Assembly (NCBI GenBank): GCA_963556195.1
Contig: OY744520.1
Span: forward strand, 150,899,107-150,963,106
Direction of reading: 5' to 3'
Source: Sepiola atlantica
Taxonomy: Eukaryota; Mollusca; Cephalopoda; Sepiida; Sepiolidae
Length of the DNA stretch: 64,000 bases
Shown here one piece after another: positions 12,950-25,834 of this stretch. The notes under the pieces are model-generated. The model worked only from the letters and a program-made list of their open reading frames with translations. It was not told the origin of the DNA and did no database searches. The translations under genes and the position numbers were made by a program. Numbering within the stretch: the stretch's first letter is position 1; every line of letters starts with the position of its first letter.

Positions 12950-15060
12950 TCAAACATGAATGTGGAAACATTGGACTTGAACACGACCATGTTATAATCA
13001 GCTGGAAAGCAGGTCCGTGTTATTGTGCTCCACAGACGCGTAGTAGTAAGATATTTGCTCATGGAAATGGTGTTGGTATTAGGTTCAAAGCGGAACAAAG
13101 GAACACTATTTACAGCAGTTGTAGTAATAAAAGTATTTGCTGTTAATGTTTTACATGATGAAACAATAGATACATACGATATAATAGATTAAGACTAACA
13201 ACGTCTCTTATGTGAGAAAGCGGCTCATTAGAAGAGAATAAGACATGTCCTGATCGAATTCGAAGTCGATTTTATAGTCTGTCAAGGCAGGAAAGAGTCC
13301 TCCAAAAGGCACTTCCACAGATGTGGCAACAGTACTTAATATAATGGCGTATGTGACACTTATACAAGTAGAAGGTTGCACGAAGGTTTAGATATTTTCT
13401 GGGGCGATAGAATGCCCCAACGATGTTTTCAGCGACCTGAACAACAGATTGAACTTAAATCTCCATTTTAGGTCAGGAGTGAAAATCAGTCCAATAAGCT
13501 TATCATCGAGGGGGCATTCTCAATTAAAGAGCCATTTATTTTAATTCCGGCAAAGTTACGATCCAAGCGTTCGTGGTGAAATGACACAAATTATTTTACA
13601 TGTATGAAAAGTAACCAGCAACTTTACCATTGTACCACGGGCCCCAAGTCGGAAGAGAAAGTATAAGAACAATCTTGATCATCAATGCTCTTAAAAATGG
13701 TGTCATATATGATTGTGTCTTCTGTATAGATATCACCAAATGATCTTAGAATACGGTTTAGGAGATCATTGCTGAAGATCGGGAATAATGGCTGGACCAG
13801 TATGGATACTTAAGGTACGCCGTCGTTCATACTAGGCTCTACAAACTTCTATCCTTAAAAGACTTATTTTATAAACTTATCTGTGAAAAAGGAGTTTATG
13901 GTTGAAAAGACATGTTCTGATATAACATAGCTTGTAAGCTTGTAAAGCAAACAGTTGTGCAAAACCCTATCAAAGCCTTTTGAGTTGTCAAGATTTATTG
14001 TTTTAGAAACGAAACCTCTGTTACTGGATTCACTTATCCTCTGTGATATTACCTCCATCACTTCAGATCTTGTCAGGACAAACTCTACATTGTTTGGCAG
14101 TGACTTGATTGTTTTTCCTGTGATGAGTGACAACGTCTTGATTTATCACAGAGTCAAGCAACTGACCCATGATTCAAATGAGAATGACTCGTCTGCACAG
14201 AGATGCAGGCGACGTATCTCCAGTATGTTTAAATACTGGTAAGACTGATAAAGTTTTCCAAGTTATTGGAAAGCATTTATTTTATAAGATTGAATCACCT
14301 GGTGAGAATAGTAGCTTGTTTCAGTTGCGGCTTCGTAAGTACTATAATTGGAATGTTGTCAGAACCAGTTTTCTTGATCGCATCAAGTTTGGCACATCCC
14401 TGACATATATATGGATGTGGCTTAGAATGTTTACACTCATAGCGGGAATTTTAGAGGTAGGCACAAAGTATCGAATTTAATGCAAAATTATTTGCGAAAA
14501 GTCTGGCATTCACTTGATGAAAGTTGGAATAGATGTCTTATATCTGCGAAGGATGATACATATTATTCGCCAAAACCTCGTGGAAACCAAGCCTCTATTC
14601 AACAACTCGGAGTCAGTCCTGGCGTATCGATACACTCTGCGATTGCAAAAGACACCAAATGTCTTACTGAACTTAGTTTTGATTTTAATTCAATGAACTG
14701 AGTACTTGTAAGTTCCTAGCGGAGATAGAATAATGAATGAGCACTGATCAGTTATTGTTGACAGGAAAAGATCAACAAAGCTCGCAAAATGTATGTCAGA
14801 ATCCGGTGAACGAGTAGGTTTGTTACCAATATGTGTATGATCATGAGATTATGCAATTATAAAAAACATCCCTATACTACCAGTGTTGATTGAGTGAATA
14901 GGCCGTTCAAAATGGGGAACATTTAAGTCACCCGAGACATGAATGTTTGGGGTCGAGTAAACAGACAGAATATGGTCAATTTTCTCATAGATGCTTTCAA
15001 AGATAGTAATTTAACTTGCGAGCTCTGATGAGTGTAGAGTGACATTTTTATTACAACTAA
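12950..15060 (-). pseudogene. jockey-like LINE ORF2 relic, subfamily A
   Basis: Decayed non-LTR retrotransposon on the minus strand. From high to low coordinates: end of the APE endonuclease ('NIHVSGDLNVPHFE' near 14930; 'PTRSPDSDIHFASFVDLFL' near 14790-14820); linker ('LFANNFALNSIL' ~14490); RT start ('KKTGSDNIPIIVL' ~14370, 'CFPITWKTLSVLPVFKHTG' ~14230-14280); RT fingers and palm at 13864-14133 ('NLDNSKGFDRV'); a degraded 'Y..RRHNHI' where the FADD box belongs (~13715); the thumb region ('GLIFTPDLKW', ~13475); and the C-terminal 'YKCHIRHYIKYCCHICGS' (~13310-13370) and 'NEPLSHIRDVVSLNLLY' (~13190-13230). Multiple frameshifts and stops. The 5' end is truncated inside the endonuclease. Its 3' region resembles the copy at 27170-27835. 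Confidence 0.85.
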
Positions 15061-16099
15061 TCGATTCTGTCCCGGAATGATATATTCTGGGCACAATATA
15101 TGTGTTAAATAAAAACTATCATTTACAAACTATTTGTTTTACTTAGAAAATTATTCACACTATGTCAAAAATCATGTTTTGTTTTAGTAATTCAACTGCA
15201 CATGCAATAATGTATGACTTTAAATTACATCCGATGGTGAAGACTCAACTTGCGAGAATTGTTGAGAACAGAATCACTTTTTAGTTACAGCTATTTGATT
15301 TCGACCCGGGATTGTAGTACTTATCAGGGCAAACATGTAGTAGCAACCGTTTACACAAAATTTGTTTAGAAAACATACACATCCGAAACCCGGAGTCGTA
15401 TAAGCTGTGCGGGTCTCATCTCTGTGTAAAGTGTATTTGTGCCAGGAAGGATACTAAAAAGGCTGGACTACCTCTTTTACATAGCGTGTGCGTCTCCACC
15501 ATCCACCAACTCATAAATCTCTCTTTCCCAGCTTTTTCAATACGTTCTGCCAACCCGAAGCCTATTAAATAGTCTAGCTATCTCCTCCACCCAAACGTTT
15601 TGTGTAAAACTATATTTAAAAAAAAGAGTCCCAACATAGAAGTTGGTAGATGTATGAGAACTTGTACAATTAATAGTAGTGTTTTAGTCGGTTGTGAACG
15701 GACAAATCACGAGGAACAATTAACAGAAATGTATGTGATTGCATACCATTAAATCGTGTAATACTATCATACGGTGAACGTCATGCATGAATTATTTTAA
15801 AGAAACTTAAAAATCCAAATAAATGCAAGTTAGGTAAAAGCAGTTTATCATTGATCCATGTTATTGGAAACGTTTTATATTCAGGCCTGGACACTGCAGC
15901 ATATTCACTAATGTTCCTGGGGAACATCTAATCGATAATTATCTCGATAACTAGTGATATAATAGTAGAGTAAACAAGACTTACAAGCTTTAGAAAACTC
16001 CAGAATAGCACCAGTTCTTCTCGGCTTACCCCGGCATTGTTTAATGGCCCCGAAATATTTCAGTAGTTATAAGTGAACTCATTACCTCCCCCCCCCCAT
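15061..16099. other. no recognisable feature
   Basis: AT-rich sequence with no coding or repeat signature that I can see. A C9-type homopolymer lies at about 16088-16097. Confidence 0.45.
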
Positions 16100-16894
16100 T
16101 GAATATGTCTATACCTTCCCATGTTTCTTGTTTATTGTCTTTTTCGTACACTTTTCGGGGCGTTGTATTTACTAATTCTGCGATTTACCGTTAAGTCCTT
16201 TTACCAACAGAGTCTACATTTACTGGTTTCTATCTTTCTTCTTCCTCTGTTTTCTTTTTTATTTCTTATTTCACTTCTTGATTATACATTTTCACGTTTA
16301 CTTCTTCATTCTTTCTTCTTGCTTCATATTCTTATTCTTCGTTTTCGTCTTTTTTTATTTTAACAATCTCTGTTTTTGCCTTCGTTTTTTCTTCTATTCT
16401 TCCTTCAACATTTTCCTCTCTTCTTTTTCATATTCTTTTTCCATCTTTATCTTTTTTCTTCTTCTTATTCCCCTTCACTTTTTTCTGGTTTCTGTTTTTC
16501 TTCTTCCTTCTTTTTATATCTCTTCTTCTTCCTTTTCCTCTCCTTCTTATTCTTCTCCTCCTTCTTCTTCTTCTTCTTCTTCTTCTTATTCCCTTCTTTT
16601 CCTACTTTTTCTTTTCTATTTTATTTTCTTCTTCACCTTTTCTTCACCTTTGTCTTCCTTTTCACCGTCTTCCTCTCCCTTTTCTTCTATCTCTTCATAT
16701 TTTTCGTATCCTTCTGTTCTTTGTTTATTTTCTTCATTTTTGGCTTCTTTATATTGTCTTCTTTTTTATTTCTTCAATTTCTCATTCTTATTTTTCTTCT
16801 TTTTCGTCTTTCTCCTCCTACTCCTTAACTTCATTAATCTCTATTATTCGTTTCTCCTCCTATGCACGCCACCCTCTTCATTCTCAACAAGGTT

Positions 16895-16948
<54 letters not shown>

Positions 16949-16960
16949 ACTCACACACAC
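16100..16960. repeat. polypyrimidine tract ending in (CT)n
   Basis: About 760 bp in which the plus strand is overwhelmingly C and T (TTC, TTTTC, TTCCT motifs), followed by a clean CT run at about 16893-16943 and a short CA run. The long Phe/Ser/Leu-rich open frames here (up to 267 codons) are products of base composition, not genes. Confidence 0.9.
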
Positions 16961-18135
16961 ACAGCTGCTTCCCCGTCAACCGCTTGTCATTCTCACCTCC
17001 GTGTATCACATCTGTCCTCTAAACACAACAATGAAACTGCGTTGTTTTTGTATGGCTATTCCGTTTCACTTATTCAACTGACTTTTCGTAGCTATGTCCA
17101 AGTATTTTAGTGGCTCACTTCTCTGATCAGTCTTATAAGTTGTCGAAATACTAGCTTCTCTTCTCATTTTCTTCGCTTTTTGAATACAGTTTTGCTGATT
17201 CCTACATTCTTCATTTTGGTGGGGCTACTAGCCACGATGCTTGGATTAGTGTCATTTACACAGTTATTCTTGCATATCAGTGTTCTTCTCTCTTTTTTTT
17301 AAGTGGAGTCGGTCAGTATCATTTTTCGTGTATATGCTCAATAGTTACTTAGTCTCCTGGTCAAGGTCAGCTCTTCTTTTGTCTAGCTTATGAAAGGTGC
17401 AGAATAATTTACTATCGATTATATTAAGGTGTGTATTTCTTTTAGCCGTGTTCTACTCTATGATTTGTTTTCTAATTGTTTTCTTTTATCTTCTTACGTA
17501 TTCGTATATATTCCCTCATTTAATCTACGTTGATTTATTTCGTCTTCTTCCATAACTCTCAGATATGTATAGGTCTCATATCCGACAGTTGACTGGATCT
17601 CCACCATGTCGATTAGTTCCATGAACTCTGCTATCCATAGTATTCCCCTTTTATATAGAAGTCAAAATGTTCGATCTCTAGTTGTTACACTTTTTTATTC
17701 GAAGTCTATTCAAATATTCTGACTCAAGATTCTTGTCTTGTTATATTAGCTGTACCTATTTATTTTCTCACTTATATCGCAGGCCGTCCATATACAACCT
17801 TTGGTTTATTAATTATTTTGGTTTGAGAACTTGCATCTGGCGTCGCACATTCCCGTGACATCATAACTGCAATAACCAGTAGTGGTCGTAGAGACTATCC
17901 CTGGGAAATGCTTTTAAGCATTACAAAACGTGGACAGTTGTTGTCCCTCACCTGTCAGTTTCAGTGCCCATTCTTCTATTACAGTGTCTATAGGATTGAT
18001 AATGTTACGGTTATTTTGTACATCAATTACTCATGATGAGGGATATTGTTATAAGCTATTTGTAGTCGACTAATGCCACTGTTGTATTTCTACTTTCTTC
18101 AGAATAGTATCATCATTTCTTATATTCTTCCTCAA
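16961..18135. other. no recognisable feature
   Basis: Moderately AT-rich DNA with no open frame, element end or family match that I can recognise. Confidence 0.45.
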
Positions 18136-18170
18136 GGTTTAAAATAATAATAATAATAATAATAATAATA

Positions 18171-18247
<77 letters not shown>

Positions 18248-18346
18248 CATAATCACCATCATCATCATCATCTCTGTCAGCAGCATCATTTACATCATCA
18301 TCATCTTCATCATCATGAAAAGCAGCAGCAGGATAATAATAATAGA

Positions 18347-18398
<52 letters not shown>

Positions 18399-18500
18399 AA
18401 AAAATCATAATAATTATAATAGTAATGATTATCATTATTATTATACTTATTTTTATTATTATTATCATTATTATTATTATCATTATTACTTTTATAATAC

Positions 18501-18541
<41 letters not shown>

Positions 18542-18542
18542 T
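18136..18542. repeat. compound AAT / ATT / CAT trinucleotide repeat
   Basis: An AAT run (~18142-18171) switches directly to ATT (~18172-18246), forming a self-complementary junction. Then come CAT-rich, mixed GCA, ATT (~18350-18395), interrupted ATT and a final AAT run (~18500-18541). Within the block AAT and ATT arms can pair in several ways. Confidence 0.95.
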
Positions 18543-19514
18543 GAACATTAATGTAATATTGTTAACTTATTGTGGCACAGAGAGTCGCTCGGTATCGTAT
18601 CTGTGTTTATTAATACCACATACAATACAATGCCACGAGGTTCGCATGCGTTCTAACTAGTTACTCTATACAGCATTCTACGCCCACGATGTATCTTAAA
18701 ATCTGTTCCCAGCTTAGTCGGGAACTTGGATAAGTAGTTGGTGTTGTCGGCACCTCCAAACCAGAAACACTCGACGTGAAGAATAACATATTTATTGGAA
18801 CATATATGTATAACAATAATAAACAGTAAAAGATATGTTGCTCTTGTGATCTAGAAAATACAAGTTGAGGAATATGACTAGTGTGAACTATTTGTTAAAG
18901 GACTTCGAAATCTGCTTCGTTCTCTATCCTTTAAAATAGTTCAAATTCCAAAAATATTTTTTTTACTTTAGACGGATTTTGTGATTTGCTACTCAATCGC
19001 AAGCCGTGTCGCATTGTTTTCTTTTTTATGATTGTCCGAGCAATCTAAATCTTTGATTTTACAAAATAGTTGGCCCTTAATTATGAGCCCCCAATACTAC
19101 GTTGGGTATTATTTCAAATTGAGAAGGCCTACATTTTATTAAAAGGTAATCATATTCATCGTTACTTTTAAAATTTCTAACAAGCACGTGCTTCTAATTT
19201 CTTTATTTCCTTACTTAATTTTTTCAAATTATGACCAGCATTATTATGGAAATAATATATTGAGAATTTTGTTAAAATAATTGTGGATTTCAATATTTAC
19301 AGCATAAGAAATTAAATATTAATATTTTTTGCTGTTATTTAAAACTTAGAAAAATATGTTAACATTGTAACTTTTTTCAATTTAGGGCTGACTATCAGCT
19401 CAATATGAAATATGACATGTTAAAGTAAATCTGTTGTGAAATAATATTTGGCTGAAAATAATATTTGGTATATTTCATGTGTTAAACCCAAATTATTTGA
19501 ATTAATTATTCCAT
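18543..19514. other. no gene recognised
   Basis: AT-rich DNA. The only local features are a few GC-richer stretches near 18650-18790. Confidence 0.4.
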
Positions 19515-20110
19515 AGTTTTTTTTATGGAAATCGCTCCAGACAAGGCAAGGAGCCACTTGATGTAAGGAGCTAACAAGAACAAATATGATTATCGCAAAT
19601 ACAAAGGTCTTGAAAATACCAATATTATAGCTAGGATGAAATAAGTCTGCATGAAGAGAGTTCCACAAGCCTGCGGTTCTTGGAAAGAAGCTACTGGAAT
19701 AGTAAGCTGTATTGCAATGAGGTATCACAACAGCAAATTGATGGAGACTACTAGACCAACCAGTCAAACGGGCTGGAACTAAAGAAGCGGAGTATAGATA
19801 ACATAATTCTGAAGAACACATGCCATAATATTATTTATAGAAAAGACTGAAACTAGCAACATCACGTCTGTGAGGGAGGGGGTGGAAAAGAAGAAAGGGT
19901 AGGGCCAATCAAATTACAGATACGTGTTTGCCTCTTATCAAGAACCCTCAAATGGGACAGAGATTCACCAGCCTAAATATGACAACAGTACTCCATACAT
20001 GATCTGATTGTGGATTTAAAGAGATAGAGAATCACCTCAAGTGTGAGAAAGTGTTTGCAGCGATAGAGAGAACCGACTTTACGAGATTTATTTATGTAAC
20101 TTAAGTAGTC
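19515..20110 (-). pseudogene. LINE ORF2 C-terminal fragment with 3' tail, subfamily B
   Basis: Minus-strand remnant of the jockey-like LINE: 'IRSCMEYCCHI' (~20000), 'CNLIGPTLSS' (~19905), 'SSELCYLYSASL' (~19790-19820), 'AYYSSSFFPRTAGLWNSLHA' (~19640-19710), then the 3' tail with TAGCTCCTTAC and GCCTTGTCTGG and a poly-A (plus strand TTTTTTT at ~19518). Only the last ~150 codons and the tail remain, as is typical of a 5'-truncated insertion. Frameshifts are present. Confidence 0.85.
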
Positions 20111-20814
20111 AATTAGATATTCACTAGACCGATCATCATCGTCACACATCTTATTGTTTTATGAGTTGCAGTCCTATCACATATGCATGATCTTTGGGCA
20201 ACTTATTGTGTTTCTGATACTTTGGGAAGCAATGCAACTTTTTTTTAACTAAGATGATTACCGGTATTCCACAGACCTTCCACATATGTCTTTTAGTTTC
20301 TCTACCGGTTCTTATTGTTTTGTTTCTTGTTCTTTTTTTTCTCCTTCTACTTATTATTATTATTCTATGTTTACTCCTTTTTCTTCTTCTTCTTCTTCTT
20401 CTTCTTTTGCTATGTGTATTTCTTTCCTTTTCCTCTTCTTATTATTATTATGTTGATTATTGGTTTTTCGTTCATCAATTAAAATAGTCTTAAAGTATAA
20501 TAATGTGTTTGGGATACACCTTCGACCAATTTAACCTGTTCGCTATTCATTGCCTCATCCAGTCGGCCTTTTGTTCAGACATAGCAAGACCATTAATTGC
20601 TAGATGAAGCAAACATGCTCCTCCAATAAAGGACACGCATTATGAACACTAAACTTTCCAGAGTTCATTTGGCTACAATGGCTGGACCAATGTAATTATG
20701 ACGACATACAAAAGACGAAGGCGAGTCATTCAGTGCGAAGTTTATTCACTGGACAAATGAAGCGTTGTTTGTCCACACTTTACTCCCGCCCCGGTCGATC
20801 CATATTTTACTCAC

Positions 20815-20816
<2 letters not shown>
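20111..20816. other. no gene; short (CTT)n and pyrimidine-rich patch
   Basis: A pyrimidine-rich segment with CTT repeats lies at about 20330-20450. The 77-codon Leu-rich open frame over it is compositional. Nothing else is recognised. Confidence 0.5.
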
Positions 20817-20851
<35 letters not shown>

Positions 20852-20890
20852 ATATATCTATCTATCTATCTCTCTATCTATCTATTTCTC
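20817..20890. repeat. (CT)n followed by (TATC)n
   Basis: CT run at about 20817-20846, then TA/TATC tetranucleotide repeats to ~20886. Confidence 0.95.
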
Positions 20891-21092
20891 TCTTATGTTC
20901 CCACATCGCCGAGCTACTGTTTTTTTTTCTTTCATGGCATTCATCCGATTTTTACTTCGATAACATAGCGGCCATTCAAACGTGTTTACACGACAATACA
21001 AAGCAGCACAAAAGAGGACTAAGAAAGGAGGCAAAACAGGTAAGAATTGACAATGGAAAACAAAAACAAAACACTCGCGCTTATACCAATAA

Positions 21093-21155
<63 letters not shown>

Positions 21156-22899
21156 ATATATGAAAATTTATATGATATATATATATAGTATAGTATAATA
21201 TATTATATTATATTGTACATTAGGTGACAGCTGTTTTATTGTATCAAGACCCTTCAATATAGCTAGAACAGAATGAGTGCTCTAAATTGTTACTTGAAAT
21301 CAGATTGCATTATCAGCAGTGCTATCAACGAATGGCAAGTACGAGGAAAGTCTGTACATGGGTATATATAAAAGATTATTGGTGTTTATACACTTTATAT
21401 TTTTCTAACAGCTAACAATGTGTGTTAAGCGAGAGCCAGGTATGTAAATGCACGATCGGCGGTTGACAATTCATTTGTATATGCTAAGACAGCTGCTTCG
21501 TCGTATCATGATTCTAAAATAAAAGATTTAAGGAGAAGCATTCATTGGCCATGAGATTAGTGATAAGTCTATTGATACGGTTGCGGATACTGTAGTCGGC
21601 AATAGTGAATGAAATACTATCGTATACATTGTGTTTATAAAGCAATAATATTAGTTTGACAGGCATTTACTTTTTTGCACACCCCAAACAGGTATATTGC
21701 CACTGAGTAGTAAGGCTCTAGTATAGTTAGAGTTATACAGGGGGGTCCTAACTGGAAAGTTGTGCTCATGGATATTTGTGAGCATTACATTTTAACTTTT
21801 GCATTTTGGTAGAATCGGTTCAACAGATATAACCTTCTCCCTCCGATTAGTAAGTAAGTGTGACTACCACAATAATCACTTATGACTTACGTCAATCTTC
21901 ACCAGCTTAGATAAACGACGGACAAGACCTAGTTTCCTGTTTTCAGTCCCTGTAGTTGCTGATGTGCGACCTTTTAATTTGGTCTCGTTCCCTGGGCGTC
22001 GAAGTCAACGAATAGTTTCCTTTGTTCTAGCCAATACTAAAGGTGATTGAAATGTCTTAGTTTATCAATGCAAACTTTGCCACATTGTGTTTGTTGCTTC
22101 CAAAGTCAGGATCGCACATCTGTTTCAGAAGGTCGACGTCGACTGGAAGGAGAATACATGGAGCACAGCAAGCAAAGAGGAAACAGATAACAAGAATACA
22201 TTTAATACTAAAATAAGAAAATATCATAGAAACATAGAAAGATACAGAGTTACAAACACAATAATGTTCGTGCGTATCCGATGTTAATAACTAGGATTTA
22301 GACTGGCATTTTTATTATGTCCCTTCGTGCAAATTAGATTAATCTTTTGCAATTTCATGAATAGTAGGCAAGTCCACAACCAATCACCGAACTTCTCTCA
22401 ATTTCTATTCTGCATTTCTGCTGCAAAACATGATTTTCTTCGTTTATATATTAACGAATAGATCATTGGCATTGACCGGCAGAAAACCCATTTCATACGT
22501 GGTAATTTATTATTGGTTTACTCGTCATTGTTCAGCCTCTCTCTCACTCAGAGGTGTACCTATATTTATCTCGTGTGGTTTGAGCATGTGCTCCGACCTT
22601 TCACGCGAGAATATATTTTTGCGATTACAATTTGGCAATCTGTCAACCCCGAACTATCAACAGGCTCGTCTATAAAAACAAAAAAAGATATACTCCTGTA
22701 AACCATAACTCATCCCGCCACATCGCAAATCAAACGTCCAAAATAGACAGTTCGCTCTTTTCACGATACTACGATTAAACTCTTTTACTCATACTAGTAG
22801 ATTCAGAATTTTGTAGGGCACTTTGTCAGAAAGTCCACTCTGCTATACAGGAAGGAGAGTAGGGATTCTGAATTCAGGTGGTACAGTGAAAGAAGATTG
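20891..22899. other. no gene; (TA)n at 21098-21190
   Basis: Holds an interrupted TA tract at about 21098-21188 with ATATAG variants. The rest, including short open frames at 22087-22287 and 22430-22701, shows no recognisable family or element structure. Confidence 0.45.
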
Positions 22900-23346
22900 T
22901 ATGACTAGACTTTTTCGGCATCTAGGTGTTTCTATGGTAAAAGGGGGTAAACGTTGTTCTGCTAGTCGCGTTGGTCATGGGATAAACGTGCAGTAAGACC
23001 GTCGGAAAACATTACACTAGAATGAAACTTTGACACGATTGCATAGAAGCCGGAGCTTGCTAGACAGTGCAAGACTAATTATGTAAAATTCTATAATTGC
23101 ACCTTCTCACAGGGAAAGATATAACAGGGGTGTGATCTAGAACAGATATAGTAACAACATTCCAGAACTGGGTGAATAGTGACATTATAAATAGTTATTA
23201 TACTAGCATATGTTAGACGTTTTCGATATCGGTTAAAGGGACCCAATTTTTGCAGCAGTCTTGGCAGTGTCTTCTTTGATTTATTCCAATTCTGTTGCTT
23301 CTGAATGTTAAGTTGAGGAGTTTGAACGCTGGAGCCTCAGGAACAG
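22900..23346 (-). pseudogene. LINE ORF2 fragment, subfamily B
   Basis: Minus strand. 'PEAPAFKLLNLTFRS' (~23280-23335) matches the 'PESSSFKLL.LTFT' region of the better copies. 'YNVTIHPVLECCYYIC' (~23130-23190) matches the 'YKATIRPCMNYCCNIW' block. The rest towards 22900 is too decayed to read. Stops and frameshifts are present, and the 5' side ends at a (CT)n/(TA)n microsatellite. I saw no shared 3' tail, so the lower boundary is uncertain. Confidence 0.7.
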
Positions 23347-23347
23347 G

Positions 23348-23413
<66 letters not shown>

Positions 23414-23547
23414 TTAGCGTTAAATATGACTTTTCTTCCAGAGTAAGGATCGTGACATTGGCGTAAATATCTATTTCTACACTGATAACTCCGGAAGGAT
23501 GAAAAATATACGTTTATCGATAATATTTAAATCTTGATTATTAAATA

Positions 23548-23612
<65 letters not shown>

Positions 23613-23672
23613 GAACTAGTCATAAATATATGTATTCTATAGTTTTGAGTTTTGTCTGGGACAATTCTACAA

Positions 23673-23725
<53 letters not shown>

Positions 23726-23745
23726 TACATATATATACTAGACTA
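23347..23745. repeat. (CT)n-(TA)n and two further (TA)n tracts
   Basis: CT run ~23347-23379 passing into TA ~23380-23410. TA runs also lie at about 23552-23610 and 23673-23719. Confidence 0.95.
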
Positions 23746-25834
23746 AAGAAAGCTGACGTATGTGTATTAATATGCTTAAATATAAACCTAGAAGAGTATA
23801 GGACAAGTGAATTAGCTCTTAAAATATTGAATTGAGATTTGAAGAATCGCATGTACAATAATACAATAAAAGTTGATCAGAATGTTGCTAAAATAGCAGA
23901 TATATGCAATGTTTTCCCTTAGCACTTTCTTAGGTATTGGTATTTTGATTAATCCAAGAATGACATAAAACACCTTAAATAATTTTCTCTTTTATTATAC
24001 AGTAGATTTTGTTTTAATAGTCACTTCAAGCAAACATAAAATGTTATGACTTAGGCAAATTATAAGTTAAGTTAACTCATTTTTTGACTTCATTTAGTGA
24101 CTCAAAGATTTTGTGGCTTGAACACTAAACTTTTTTCACTTGCTCATTTTATCACTAAACATATATACCTTGTTATTAGAATAAAGTTAAACCAATTTTT
24201 TTAAATTTTAAACATATGTAAATATTTATAGAAATGCAACAATTACTACAATTAGTTGCAACAAAATAGTGCTGACAATTAACGAGTGTAAACTATCAGG
24301 AAAAATTTAATGTTAATCAATTATGTCAAAGTTTGTTTTGTTTCTAATATTATGGAACCGTAAATATTCTAATATGTTTATTTTTATTTTGGGTGGGGGA
24401 CAAGTTTAAGTCAATTTTTTAAACTTTATCACCCTAAAATATTTATTTCGAAGTATTTCTTGGGGGGGGGGACTTCTGATACATGAATATTGGCTAAGAG
24501 TTGTATTTGATAATTTGAATACTTCCAAATTACTTTCAAAGTTCAGATACGAAGTAATGGATTTACTTTTTCAACTATCAACAAAATATTAAAATGGCTG
24601 ATTTGTTTACGAAGAAACTAAATACACTATGATGGATTTAGTTTCGTAATAATAATTTAAATTTACTACTTCTTATATTCATATTATAATTAATTAATAT
24701 GGTGATTTTGCAGGTAACTGAACAGGTGGAAATAATAACATTATTTAGAAAGCCATTCTTAAGATTCTTTGCTAACGAATCTGGATTTAATAAAAAGAAG
24801 ATATAAAAATTTAATTTAACTTGCAAACCTCATCTAAAAATATCTGTGTTCGTAAACTACACAATTACCAACAATATAATACAAGTGATTTGATGGTAGC
24901 CCCGTATTAACAACTATATTCCCCGCAAAAACAGTTCTAAAATCTATTTTCAATCAGTATGTATTTCATATGGCTGAATATTTCTACTTTACCAAGATTG
25001 ACGAATTTCCCTTTGCTGAATTTTTCGTTGCCGAATTTTCCGAGTTAGACAAAAAGTCGGTGTTTAATGTTTGGATATTTTAAAGGGGTATCCTGTATTG
25101 TAACAAAAATACAAAATTGTCTTTGTCTAGAAGGAATTATCCATCACTTTAATGTCTCCTTAAGAATATTAACACAAAGATATAATGATACAGAAGCCTT
25201 ACGCCTAGAATCCGTATTCTACTGTTGATCAAAATCTCTTGCAGGATTTTTATTCTAACACATGTCTAAAATGAGGGTTTTAATTTAAGAGGTCTTCAGC
25301 CGAAATTGAAATTCACAGAATCGATCTTTATAAGTGGCTCATGACTACAGATCAAATTTAATCGAAATCTAAATTATTTGAATTTTTATTTAAGAGGCTG
25401 TGCACATAGTATGTTCCTTTAAAGCCCTTAAAATGTTGCAAATTAACTAAAGTTTGGGGAATATGTATAAATTCATGTCTAATACTAAGATTAATAGATT
25501 ACTAAAAAATAAATTAATAAAATGGCGGAGACTGAATAATAAAACGAACAAATAACGATATAAAAAAATGTACACGCTCAAATGTTATTCACCCTGTGTT
25601 TGCCTTATGATAACCCCTGCTAAAGATGGTCATTTGACTGTTTAACTCTGTTTCATTTGAGACGGCTTTACTATAAACCTACCGTACTGTAGTTCGTTTT
25701 TTTAAGGGGGGGTGTTTGGTTTTGATTTTTATTTCGTATTTTGTTTCGTTTATACCCACTGTGCTAATCTGTTTTCATTATTATTACTAGGCTTCGACGG
25801 GGCGTTAAGTCGCTGAAACAAAATTCTATTGTAA
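23746..25834. other. no gene recognised
   Basis: 2 kb of very AT-rich DNA. Visible details are a G8 run near 24462-24470 and a small inverted repeat (GAAACTAAAT ... ATTTAGTTTC, ~24613-24646). No coding or element signature. Confidence 0.45.

Noticed and set aside
16121..17110. Open frames up to 267 codons, Phe/Leu/Ser-rich
   Set aside because: They follow from the polypyrimidine composition and the (CT)n run; several frames are open at once and none shows a domain.
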